From the NCBI RefSeq assembly GCF_052076145.1, contig NZ_CP197246.1, forward strand, positions 3,224,001 to 3,288,000: a stretch of 64,000 bases of DNA, in the 5' to 3' direction. The stretch's first letter is position 1. Each line of letters starts with the position of its first letter. Origin of the DNA: Kitasatospora sp052076145. Lineage in GTDB: Bacteria; Actinomycetota; Actinomycetes; Streptomycetales; Streptomycetaceae. The notes under the pieces were generated by a model. That model was not told the origin of the DNA. It made no database searches and worked only from the letters and a program-made list of their open reading frames with translations. Below, one piece after another: positions 9,601 to 16,491 of the stretch. The position numbers and the translations under genes were made by a program.

Positions 9601-10185
9601 GTCTCCACCGGCCCGCCGCCGCTGCGGACGGAGCAGTTCCTCGCCCTGGTCAACGCCGGGATCCTCGACCCGGTCGGGCCGCAGGCGCGGTTCCGCACCG
9701 ACGAGGAGCACGGCCGATTCACCATCTGCTCCCCGCAGGTGGAGAACTCCCGGACGCAGCTGGACGTGCTGGTCGACGCCCGGGTGCCCAGCACCGACCT
9801 GAGGGTTGGTCAGGACCCACTGCTCAAGGGTCTCTTGGCCGACGGCGTGATCCGCACCTTCGTCAACACCTGGGCCGATCATGCCTTCAACACCGGTGGC
9901 CTGGCCTCCACCGACGCGCCCTTCCACCCCGTGCGGGCGGACGGCACGATCGAGAACACCATGCACGTGATCGGCATCCCGAGCGAGCACACCCGCTGGT
10001 TCACCCAGGTCGGCAGCGGCCGGCCCGGCCCGTGGGGCTCGTTCACCAAGGACGCCGACGCGATCGCCGTGGCCCTGCTGGGCCAGGACGAGCCCGCGCC
10101 CGCGCACTCGGCGGCCGCCTGCGCGGACCCGCTCGGCATCGGGGCACAGCCGGGCACCCCGCAGAACATCGGGAGCAGCCGGTGA
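6685..10185 (+). CDS. Fusion: glutamate mutase E-like domain + FAD/NAD(P)-binding enzyme
   Basis: A continuous 1,166-residue reading frame with two enzymes. Residues about 1-450 resemble the catalytic epsilon subunit (MutE/GlmE) of glutamate mutase, with VQIRHGSADPM, EGGPVSYCLPYGR, HLETFGGCMLGQLCPPSLL and QTHHEQDAEAL. An Ala/Gly/Ser-rich linker (about 450-495) follows. Then comes an FAD/NAD(P)-binding module of the HpyO-like type: GMGPRG near 504, LVLATGHPSND near 684, a second dinucleotide fold VGVVGMGL near 735, and a C-terminal NTWADHAFNTGGLAS region. ATG at 6685 overlaps the previous stop and the 3' end overlaps the ligase start (GTGA). The module might oxidise the mutase product or its amino group; that is inference. 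Such a fusion is not one I recognise from characterised pathways. Confidence 0.82.
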   Translation: MTRVPSATNRAPAPDLGAYVRAAAAAGELVVQPRMGMARPEEMSAGVGAVASLAERTVATITLDSYTRVGNHAAATAAVRAGQPLNGFPLVSHGPRVTAQVAAAAGRVPVQIRHGSADPMAIFRTMAAAGLGASEGGPVSYCLPYGRTPLAESIAAWRDSVRLLADESRSNGIRAHLETFGGCMLGQLCPPSLLIAISALEALFFAQHGITSVSLSYAQQTHHEQDAEALTALRLLADELLPKEVDRHLVLYTYMGVFPRTIPGARLLLARSAELAVRGGAERLIVKTETEAHRIPTVAENLVALRAAATQARRTRETLADQGGLPFRDGQLFRDGQPVRALRAVRPGQGGVDAEEVLTEARALVTAVLSLSDNVGTALQRAFHRGLLDVPYCLHPDNRGATRGIIASDGRLRWAELGAMPLTSSSRTAPLTSGRLATMLRHVADDHDYEAEAQGGSETSAAAAGAGSGAGSGAATVSGVVPLLRPAAVEEPVAQQPLRVAVVGMGPRGLSVLERLVARAAEQPLEHPVMVHVIDPHDAGAGRIWRQEQSPHFLMNTAAKEVTMFSGATDDGPARPGAGPTLAEWWAQAEPETAEPEGFAPRVVYGRYLSFVFERIMMALPANLTVHRVRGQVLTADRIADLGSERSIGWGVGGSRASTPRDSTAGVYRLRMNRGDVLTVDRLVLATGHPSNDLDCEQKNRAAFAAAHPPLQYIVGESANDMPLSHIPPGSAVGVVGMGLTFYDLLAELTLGRGGKFVPSDDGLRYVPSGREPRIYPASRGGIPLLTRGANQKGPFYRYTARLFTPVRMAEVRSRGPVDFYAMVLPWLMAEINLVLLETRIRNAAGPEAAARFAELAVAELGCAELPRLETLSELAAAYCVDTSLLHDLNRLARPFSGVRFGSPEEFRKSLAEWLRADLAEARLGNADGPLKAAFDVLRDVRQTIRSVVDFGGLCPESHRRFLSEFNPVAALVSTGPPPLRTEQFLALVNAGILDPVGPQARFRTDEEHGRFTICSPQVENSRTQLDVLVDARVPSTDLRVGQDPLLKGLLADGVIRTFVNTWADHAFNTGGLASTDAPFHPVRADGTIENTMHVIGIPSEHTRWFTQVGSGRPGPWGSFTKDADAIAVALLGQDEPAPAHSAAACADPLGIGAQPGTPQNIGSSR

Positions 10186-11978
10186 CCGAGCACGAAGGGC
10201 CGGGCTCCCAGCAGGGGGCCCGGCCCGCCGCTGACCGTCCTGACGGGGACCGGCCCACTGCTGACCGGCCCGCCGGCTATTGGGAGCACCGGCGGACGGC
10301 CGCTCACGAGGAGTACCGGGCCGCGCGGGACCTGCTGCTCCGCCTGCGCGGCGAACCGGCGGCGGCCTCGGCCGAGTTCCGCTGGCCGGCCGCCGAGCGG
10401 TTCAACTGGGCGCTGGAGTGGTTCGACGTCGTCGCCGACGGCAACCCCAGGGCCGCCTTGGAGGTGCTGGGCGCCCCCGGGCCCACCGGCGCGGTGCCCG
10501 TCGCCGAACGCGTCAGCTTCGCCGAACTCGCCGAGCGATCCGACACCTTGGCAGTCGAGCTGACCGAGCTCGGGGTCGCCCGGGGCGACCGCGTACTGCT
10601 GCTGCTCGGCACCCGGGCCGCGCTCTGGGAGAGCCTGCTCGGCTGCCTGAAGATCGGCGCCGTGGTGGTGCCGACGTACCAGGACGTGACCCGCGAGGAG
10701 GCGGCCGACCGGATCTCCCGAGGGCGCATCCGGCACGTCCTGTGCACGGGCGAACTCGCCGAGCTGATCGACGAGTTGCCGAAGGCGGGGGTGCACGTCC
10801 CCGGGGTGCGCGTCACGACCGGCCCGCCCCGGCCGGGCTGGGCCCGGTACCCGGACACCTCGGTGCACCGGCCGTACCTGCCCACGCGGGCCACCCCCTC
10901 CGGCGACCCGGCGTTCTGCTACTTCACCTCGGGCACCACCTCGCTGCCCAAGCTGGTCGAGCACACCCACGCCAGCTACCCCGTCGGCCACCTCTCCAGC
11001 CTCTACTGGAACGGGCTGCGCCCCGGCGACCGGCACCTCAACCTCTCCGCCCCCGGCTGGGCGAAGCACTCCTGGAGCAGCTTCTTCGTGCCGTGGGCCG
11101 CCGAGGCCACCGTGCTCGCCCCGCCGGACACCGGCCTGCCCGCCGAGGTGCTGCCCGGTGTCCTGGCCGACCACACGGTGGACAGCTTCTGCGGGCCGCC
11201 GAGCGCCTGGCGAGCCCTGCTCCCGCACCTGCCGGGCCCCTCCGGCGTACGGCTGCGCGAGGCCACCGCCGCCGGGGAGCCGCTGACCGGCGAGGTCAAC
11301 GAGCGGATCGCCGCCGCCTGGGGCGTCCGCGTCCGCGACGGGTACGGCCAGACCGAGGCGACGGCGCTGATCGGCCGCTCCCCCGGCGGCCCCGAGCCGA
11401 TCTCACCGCTCGGGTACCCGCTGCCCGGCTACCGGGTCGTGCTGCGCGACCCGGCCACCGGCGCGCTCGGCGAGACGGGCGAGGTCTGCCTCGACCTGAC
11501 GGAGCGCCCGGCCGGCCTGATGGCCGGGTACGCCGACGACCCCGTACGCACCCGGGCCGCCTTCGCCGACGGCCTCTACCGCACCGGCGACAGCGGCGAA
11601 CGCTGCGCCGACGGGTCGATCAGGCTGCTCGGGCGCACCGACGACGTGTTCAAGTCGTTCGGGCACCGCGTCTCGCCGGTGGAGATCGAGGCCGTGCTGC
11701 GCGGACACCCCCAGGTCGCCGACGCCGTGGTGCTGCCCCGTCCCGACCCGCTCGGCGGGCTCGTCCCGCACGCGGTGGTCGTCCCGATCCCGGGCGCGGC
11801 GGAGGCCGCCCTGCTCCCGGCCCTGCTCGCGCGGGCGGCGGAACACCTCGCGCCGATCTTCGTCCCCCGGGGCGTCGACTTCTCGGCCGAACTGCCCCGC
11901 ACCCGCTCCGGCAAGGTCCGCCGCACCGAGCTGGCCGCCGCCCTCGCGGAGCAGCACGGCTGGGCCGAGAGCACGTGA
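10182..11978 (+). CDS. Acyl/aryl-CoA synthetase-like AMP-dependent ligase
   Basis: A 598-residue member of the ANL adenylating superfamily, closest in layout to medium-chain acyl-CoA synthetases. Motifs: A3 P-loop YFTSGTTSLPK (about residue 248), A5 DGYGQTEAT (about 386), A7/A8 YRTGDSGERCADGSIRLLGR with hinge DDVFKSFGHRVSPVEIE, and the A10 catalytic Lys in RTRSGKVRR near the C-terminus. The N-terminus (to about residue 30) is a low-complexity Asp/Pro/Arg run, so the true start could be slightly later. The GTG start overlaps the stop of the fusion gene, so all three genes form one coupled operon. It presumably activates the acid made by the mutase/FAD enzyme; no carrier protein gene is adjacent. 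Confidence 0.82.
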   Translation: MTEHEGPGSQQGARPAADRPDGDRPTADRPAGYWEHRRTAAHEEYRAARDLLLRLRGEPAAASAEFRWPAAERFNWALEWFDVVADGNPRAALEVLGAPGPTGAVPVAERVSFAELAERSDTLAVELTELGVARGDRVLLLLGTRAALWESLLGCLKIGAVVVPTYQDVTREEAADRISRGRIRHVLCTGELAELIDELPKAGVHVPGVRVTTGPPRPGWARYPDTSVHRPYLPTRATPSGDPAFCYFTSGTTSLPKLVEHTHASYPVGHLSSLYWNGLRPGDRHLNLSAPGWAKHSWSSFFVPWAAEATVLAPPDTGLPAEVLPGVLADHTVDSFCGPPSAWRALLPHLPGPSGVRLREATAAGEPLTGEVNERIAAAWGVRVRDGYGQTEATALIGRSPGGPEPISPLGYPLPGYRVVLRDPATGALGETGEVCLDLTERPAGLMAGYADDPVRTRAAFADGLYRTGDSGERCADGSIRLLGRTDDVFKSFGHRVSPVEIEAVLRGHPQVADAVVLPRPDPLGGLVPHAVVVPIPGAAEAALLPALLARAAEHLAPIFVPRGVDFSAELPRTRSGKVRRTELAAALAEQHGWAEST

Positions 11979-12018
11979 GCGCCCCCCGGGCGCGGGGGCT
12001 CGCCCGTTGGGGGCGCTC
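11977..12018. terminator. Hairpin between convergent ligase and TetR genes
   Basis: A 10-bp stem GAGCGCCCCC (11977-11986) with GGGGGCGCTC (12009-12018); the loop can pair further internally. It sits in the 47-bp gap between convergent stop codons and could serve both genes. Confidence 0.55.
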
Positions 12019-12025
12019 GCCGCGG

Positions 12026-12616
12026 CTAGCCCGCTGCGTGCGCCCCCTGGGGGAGCCGCTCGGCGGCTCGGAGCACAGCCTGCGCGACGGTCCTGGCGCG
12101 CCCTGCCGCGTCCGGCGTGCCCTCGCGCAGGGCGGTCACGATCGCGCCGTCGCCGAGCAGCGCGAGCTGGCGGGCCAGGCCCTCGTGGTCCTGGTAGCCG
12201 GCGCCGTCGAGCAGGCCGTCCAGGTAGGCGATGACCCGCTCCTTGTGCTCGTGCGCGACGTGGTGGGCGGGGCTGCCGAGGTCGGCCTCCTCCACCATCG
12301 TGTTGATGAAGGCGCAGCCCCGGAAGTCGTCGGCGGTGAAGCGCTCCCGCAGGCCGTCGAAGAGCGCGAGCGGCTGCTCCTCGGCGCCGAGCCCACTGCT
12401 CTCGACCCGATCCGCGAGCCAGGCACGCCAGTTGGCGTCACGGCGGCGCAGCACCTCGACCACCAGGTCGTCCTTGCTCGGGAAGTGCCGGTAGAAGGAG
12501 GCCCGGCCGACGCCGGACTCCGAGAGGATCCGCTCGATCCCGACCGCACGGATTCCCTCCTCGTAGAACAGCCGCTCGGCGGCGACGAGGAGACGTTCTC
12601 TGGCGTGGCTCGGCAT
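12026..12616 (-). CDS. TetR family transcriptional regulator
   Basis: A 196-residue repressor. The N-terminal helix-turn-helix is clear: LLVAAERLFYEEGIRAVGIERI and GVGRASFYRHFPSKDDLV (residues 8-48). The C-terminal ligand domain contains CAFINTMVEEAD. That pattern belongs to TetR regulators often paired with AhpD-like or oxidoreductase genes, and the divergent neighbour here is an AhpD-like gene. The operator at 12747-12786 between the two genes is a likely target. The region upstream of the start carries an 8-bp inverted repeat (GCATTCAG 12613-12620, CTGAATGC 12648-12655) and a GGTACC that echoes the operator. The ligand is unknown. Confidence 0.88.
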   Translation of the reverse strand: MPSHARERLLVAAERLFYEEGIRAVGIERILSESGVGRASFYRHFPSKDDLVVEVLRRRDANWRAWLADRVESSGLGAEEQPLALFDGLRERFTADDFRGCAFINTMVEEADLGSPAHHVAHEHKERVIAYLDGLLDGAGYQDHEGLARQLALLGDGAIVTALREGTPDAAGRARTVAQAVLRAAERLPQGAHAAG

Positions 12617-12711
12617 TCAGAAACGGTACCACTCAGTGCTGCCTCAACTGAATGCTCCGTGGCATACGAATCTCACCCCACCCCCGTACTCACCTGCGCA
12701 CTCACGGCCTG

Positions 12712-12722
12712 ACCTGACATAG
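12712..12722 (+). promoter_or_regulatory. Third copy of motif ACCTGACATAG
   Basis: It lies in the TetR/AhpD intergenic region, 25 bp before the large palindrome. Its eleven bases are identical to the copy at 2430. Confidence 0.3.
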
Positions 12723-12746
12723 TCCGCACCCTCGCTTGCCTCGGAC

Positions 12747-12786
12747 GGAACCGATCGGTACCGTTTTTTTGGTACCGATCAGTTCC
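12747..12786. promoter_or_regulatory. Large imperfect palindrome, probable TetR operator
   Basis: The left arm GGAACCGATCGGTACC (12747-12762) is inverted as GGTACCGATCAGTTCC (12771-12786), matching at 15 of 16 positions across an 8-base spacer GTTTTTTT. Each arm is itself nearly self-palindromic around ACCGATCGGT, so the site looks like two adjacent operator copies. It lies 28 bp upstream of the AhpD-like start codon and downstream of any promoter for it, which suits repression. It could alternatively be a hairpin with the T-run in the loop. Confidence 0.6.
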
Positions 12787-12814
12787 ATCTCAGGACGATC
12801 CGAGGAGACACACC

Positions 12815-13360
12815 ATGTCCCGCCTGCCCCAGCTGACCGTCGAGACCGCCACCGAGGAGCAGCGCGAGCTGCTCGAGGGCACCCTGAAGCAGCTCGGCAA
12901 GCTCCCCAACCTGTACGCCGCGATGGCCAACGGCCCGGCCGCGCTCCGCGGCTACCTGGCCATGCGCGAGGCACTGGTCGGCGGCACCTTCAGCACCAAG
13001 CAGCGCGAGCAGCTCGCCCTGTTCATCGCCCAGGAGAACGGCTGCACCTACTGCGTCTCCGCGCACTCCATGCGTGGCAGCAAGGTCGGCATGAGCGCCG
13101 AGCAGCTGCTGGAGACCCGCAAGGGCAACGACACCGACCCGCACATGCACGCGGTGCTGCACCTGACCTCCGACATCATGGCCAACGGTGGCGACATCAC
13201 CGACGCCACGCTGGCCGAGGCCCGCGAGGCCGGCGTCACCGACGCGGAGATCGCCGAGATCGTCGGCCACGTCGCGCTCAACGTGCTGTCGAACTACTTC
13301 AACCACGTCGCCCAGCCGGACCTCGACTTCCCGCTCGTCGACGCGCACGAGGCTCTCTGA
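12815..13360 (+). CDS. Carboxymuconolactone decarboxylase / AhpD-like alkylhydroperoxidase
   Basis: A 181-residue AhpD-fold protein. The redox motif reads ENGCTYCVSAHSMRG (CxxC followed by His, residues about 72-80), as in AhpD-like peroxidase-associated proteins. The surrounding KQREQLALFIAQ and EIVGHVALNVLSNYFNHVAQ helices are family hallmarks. It probably reduces peroxides or a partner protein via the CxxC. ATG at 12815 is preceded by GAGGAGA. Expression is likely controlled by the divergent TetR through the palindrome upstream. Confidence 0.88.
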   Translation: MSRLPQLTVETATEEQRELLEGTLKQLGKLPNLYAAMANGPAALRGYLAMREALVGGTFSTKQREQLALFIAQENGCTYCVSAHSMRGSKVGMSAEQLLETRKGNDTDPHMHAVLHLTSDIMANGGDITDATLAEAREAGVTDAEIAEIVGHVALNVLSNYFNHVAQPDLDFPLVDAHEAL

Positions 13361-13506
13361 GCACTCGCGCCCACCGCGCACCCGCGAGGACGCCCGGCCC
13401 CCACGGTCCGGGCGTCCTCCCGCATCCCCACGCATACGGCTCGGCACACGGCTCGACCAGCAGACCTACCAGCGGCTTTCCAGCACCAGCGGCGGGAGCG
13501 ACAGCA

Positions 13507-14571
13507 GTGGACATCGACGCCAGGACACTCCGCACCTTCTGTGCGGTCATCCAGACCGGCTCCTTCACCAAGGCAGCCCACCGGCTCGGCTACTCGCAGT
13601 CGAGTGTCACCTCGCAGATGCGCGCCCTGGAGCGGGAGCTCGGCCAGCAGATCTTCCAGCGCCTGCCCACCGGCGTCCGGCTCACCGCCGCCGGTGCCAC
13701 CCTGCGCGGCTACTCCCGCCAACTCCTCACTCTGGTGAACGAGTTGGAGGAGGCCATGCGCGGCCCCAGCGCCACCACCCCACGCCTCACGATCGGCATC
13801 GCACCGGCCCTCGGGTACGGCGAACAGCTCGCCCGGCTCGCCCACTTCGGCCGCCGCCTGCTGCCCGACGTCCAGCTCGCCCTGCGCGTCCTGGGCACCG
13901 CCGAACTGCACGCCGCACTGCGCGGCGCCGAACTCGACGGCGCCCTGCTGCTCGCCGGGGCCGAGAGCCCCGGCCGCCGCAGCACCGCCAGCGTCCGCAC
14001 AGCCATGCTCGCCGAACGCGCCCGCACCGGCCGGCCCAACACCGGCGACCGCCGCGAACTCGACGACCTGCTCGAAACCGCCGTCCACGAGCTGGAGTTC
14101 GCCCCCGTCGCAGGCATCCCCCAGTGCGCGGCCACTCCGGAGACGCTCAGACCGGACGCGCTAAGACCAGGCGCGCCCAGACCGGACACCCTCAGCCCCG
14201 GGCCGCTGCGCCACGTGGTCACCGCCGACCCGGACTGCCCCTCCCAGCGCTGGCTGCCCGAGTTCCTCCGGCTCCGCAACGGCGAGACCCCGGAAGTCCT
14301 CGAACTCGGCTCCGTCGACGGCGTCGACGCCACCGTCCAGAGCGGCCTCGGCTGCGCCATGGTCCCGTCCGAGCTCCTCTCGACCCACCCCGACACGCCC
14401 CTCCTCCCGCTCCCCGGCGTCCCCCGGATGCACTGGACGGTCGCCCTCCTCACCGTCCGCTCCCGGGACATCTCCGACACCCACCGCCGGGCCCTCACCG
14501 AAGCCGTCCGCCAGGCCCTCACCCCGCCCTGCGCCCACCGCCGCGTCCCGGCCACCTCGGGCGTGGCCTGA
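13507..14571 (+). CDS. LysR family transcriptional regulator
   Basis: A 354-residue LysR regulator. The N-terminal HTH is typical: DARTLRTFCAVIQTGSFTKA followed by RLGYSQSSVTSQMRALE. The C-terminal effector domain is present but interrupted by a degenerate proline-rich run around residues 220-240 (alternating LRPD, LRPG, APRP units), which is unusual. GTG at 13507 gives the standard LysR N-terminus. The following acetyltransferase gene starts 42 bp downstream. The target is unknown. Confidence 0.82.
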   Translation: MDIDARTLRTFCAVIQTGSFTKAAHRLGYSQSSVTSQMRALERELGQQIFQRLPTGVRLTAAGATLRGYSRQLLTLVNELEEAMRGPSATTPRLTIGIAPALGYGEQLARLAHFGRRLLPDVQLALRVLGTAELHAALRGAELDGALLLAGAESPGRRSTASVRTAMLAERARTGRPNTGDRRELDDLLETAVHELEFAPVAGIPQCAATPETLRPDALRPGAPRPDTLSPGPLRHVVTADPDCPSQRWLPEFLRLRNGETPEVLELGSVDGVDATVQSGLGCAMVPSELLSTHPDTPLLPLPGVPRMHWTVALLTVRSRDISDTHRRALTEAVRQALTPPCAHRRVPATSGVA

Positions 14572-14613
14572 CCAGGCGTTTTCCGTCCACCGGGTGGGTG
14601 CTAGCGTCTCGCC

Positions 14614-15138
14614 ATGCCCGAACTCATCACACCCACCACCCGCCTGCACTCCTCCTGGCTCACCGCCCGCGACGAGTTCGGCCGCGGCATCCACCAGGAC
14701 GGATCGGGCCTCACCCCCGACGACGAGGTCGACACCCCGGAGGGCTTCGCCACCTGGGTCACCGGGCTGCGCCGACAGGCCGACCTCACGGTGCCCCCGG
14801 CACCGGACCGGGTGCACTGCACCAACCACTGGATCGTCGAGGGCGACACCTACCTCGGCACGATCGCCCTCCGGCACACCCTGAACGACTTCCTCCTCGA
14901 AGCCGGCGGCCACATCGGCTACAGCGTCCGGCCCACCGCCCGCCGCCAGGGCCTGGCCGGCTGGGCCCTGGCCACCGTCCTGCCGACCGCCCGCGAGCTC
15001 GGCCTGGAGCGCGTCCTCATCACCTGCGACCCGGACAACGAGGGCTCGTACCGCACCATCGAACGGAACGGCGGCCTCCTGGAGGACGTCCGCGACACCG
15101 TCATCGGCCCCAAGCGCCGCTACTGGATCAGCCTCTAG
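14614..15138 (+). CDS. GNAT family N-acetyltransferase
   Basis: A 174-residue protein with a GNAT fold. Motif A (acetyl-CoA binding) reads HIGYSVRPTARRQGLAGWAL, and motif B GLERVLITCDPDNEGSYRTIERNGG is that of ribosomal-protein-like and small-molecule acetyltransferases. ATG at 14614 gives a conventional N-terminus. The acceptor is unknown. A terminator-like hairpin follows. Confidence 0.85.
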   Translation: MPELITPTTRLHSSWLTARDEFGRGIHQDGSGLTPDDEVDTPEGFATWVTGLRRQADLTVPPAPDRVHCTNHWIVEGDTYLGTIALRHTLNDFLLEAGGHIGYSVRPTARRQGLAGWALATVLPTARELGLERVLITCDPDNEGSYRTIERNGGLLEDVRDTVIGPKRRYWISL

Positions 15139-15161
15139 CCGCCTGCCGGGTGGCACAGCGA

Positions 15162-15195
15162 AGCCCCCATGGGCAGTTGACTACTCATGGGGGCT
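15162..15195 (+). terminator. Terminator hairpin after the acetyltransferase gene
   Basis: Perfect 10-bp stem AGCCCCCATG (15162-15171) and CATGGGGGCT (15186-15195) with a 14-nt loop, 24 bp after the stop codon. It also marks the last chromosomal feature before the putative element boundary. Confidence 0.65.
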
Positions 15196-15203
15196 GATCG
15201 CTC

Positions 15204-15247
15204 GGTGGGCCGCCAGGGGCTCGAACCCTGAACCTACGGATTAAAAG
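15204..15247 (-). repeat. Displaced tRNA-Lys 3' half, probable attachment site (left)
   Basis: Read on the minus strand this is the 3' portion of a tRNA-Lys(TTT), from the anticodon loop through T-arm and acceptor end. It aligns to 27114-27157 of the intact tRNA-Lys with identical blocks of 17 (AACCTACGGATTAAAAG) and 10 bases. The T-stem differences are compensatory (GTGGG/CCCAC against CAGGG/CCCTG), so it is a genuine tRNA half of another allele rather than decay. The 5' half is absent. This is the hallmark left by integration into a tRNA gene. The next 340 bp, to 15587, hold only a small hairpin (15256-15263 with 15275-15282) and no convincing gene. Confidence 0.75.
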
Positions 15248-15587
15248 ATCAAGTCCGATCGTGATCCGAATGGCCACGATCGATCACTTGGTGTGATCTC
15301 TGCAGGCTGACGTGCCGCGGAGTGGTTACCGGTCCAGCTTCAAGCGGGCACTGCCGTGCAGTCCGCTCACGCATTACGAGCGCACTGACGCGCCCTGTCA
15401 GTCCGGACCAGCGCCGAGCCTGAAACCTGACCCACCGCTCGAGGACCGCCTGCTCGCGGCTGGTGAAGGCCCAGCCGACCGAGTGGTCCCGGCGAGACGC
15501 GATCGCTGGCCGAAGCGATCCATTCCAGCGGCTGATGGGAGAAACCCGGCCAACCCTGCGCTCAGGTCTCGTCCCCCGGGAACACTC

Positions 15588-16466
15588 CTACCTGACCTCT
15601 ACGGAGGCGCCGGCTGCTTCAAGCTGGGTCTTGGCCCTGTCTGCGGTCTCCTTGTCGACCCTCTGAAGGACGGTCAGCGGAGCGTTCTCGACGAGCTCCT
15701 TGGCCTCCCGATACTTGAGCGAGGTCAGAGTGCGGACCTCCTTGATGACCTGGGCTGCCCGGTCGCCCGCGTCCTGGAGGACGACGTCGAACTCGTCCTG
15801 TTCCACAGTCCCGCGCTCAGCCGGCCCGGTCGACGGTTGCTGACTGCGCTCCTCCCACAGGCCCAATTCCCGCGCCGTGTCGAGGCACGCGGTGGCAAGC
15901 GGCCCCGGGAACCCAGGCCGCTTGTCAATAGTGAGCTGGAGCCGCCAGAGGACGCCTTGCATCCTTAGCCCAAGTCCGGCGCCGAAGGTCCGGAACAAAC
16001 CCGTCGGGTGAGCCTGATAGCTTTCCTCGATCCTGCGGACTAGTTCGTGCAACGCCTGCGCAGAGATGAGCTCATGGCCCGCGACCGCCAGTGTCGCGAT
16101 CTTCTCGGCATCGCCCGACAGGAGAGTGATCCGGTCGGGAGTGTAGCGGCTCGCGGACATCTCCTGCTTGGGACAATAGAGTGCCGTGCAGTCGTACTTG
16201 AGGGCGGCCAATGCGAGGTGTTCGTTACGCACCGTTACCGGTGGCTCGATAGCGTGGCCGGTCGCCACTTGCTCCACGACTGCCAACTCTGCTGCACCGA
16301 CGCAGTCGTGCGCGACCAACGCGTCGATCCCCTCCGGCGTCATTGCCACGGTGTCGGCCAGCTCTGCGGCATGCAGCCCGAGCTCCCTCAGTGACTCCTC
16401 CTGAAAAGTGAACAACCCCGTTCGCTCCAGGGCCTGTACTGCAGCGATTTGTATGGCTGTATCCAT
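15588..16466 (-). CDS. Unknown protein with a C-terminal ribosomal L7/L12-like domain
   Basis: A 292-residue protein. Residues about 222-292 closely match the C-terminal domain of ribosomal protein bL12: EFDVVLQDAGDRAAQVIKEV, LKYREAKELVENAPLTVLQ and AKTQLEAAGASVEVR follow the order of the real L12 domain (FDVVL, VIK.VR, L.EAK.LVE.AP, AK..LE.AGA.VE.K). In the ribosome this domain recruits translational GTPases. The N-terminal 220 residues are not recognised; they contain a CTALYCPKQ segment and predicted helices, and no L12 dimerisation domain is apparent. It lies 25 bp after the membrane-protein gene on the same strand, so the two are probably co-transcribed. It sits inside the putative element. 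Function unknown. Confidence 0.7.
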   Translation of the reverse strand: MDTAIQIAAVQALERTGLFTFQEESLRELGLHAAELADTVAMTPEGIDALVAHDCVGAAELAVVEQVATGHAIEPPVTVRNEHLALAALKYDCTALYCPKQEMSASRYTPDRITLLSGDAEKIATLAVAGHELISAQALHELVRRIEESYQAHPTGLFRTFGAGLGLRMQGVLWRLQLTIDKRPGFPGPLATACLDTARELGLWEERSQQPSTGPAERGTVEQDEFDVVLQDAGDRAAQVIKEVRTLTSLKYREAKELVENAPLTVLQRVDKETADRAKTQLEAAGASVEVR

Positions 16467-16491
16467 GCCGACCTCCGATGCCCAGCCGCAA

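Noticed and set aside
15204..15247. A functional second tRNA-Lys
   Set aside because: Only the 3' half from the anticodon loop is present; no D-arm or 5' acceptor strand exists. It is better explained as an attachment-site remnant.
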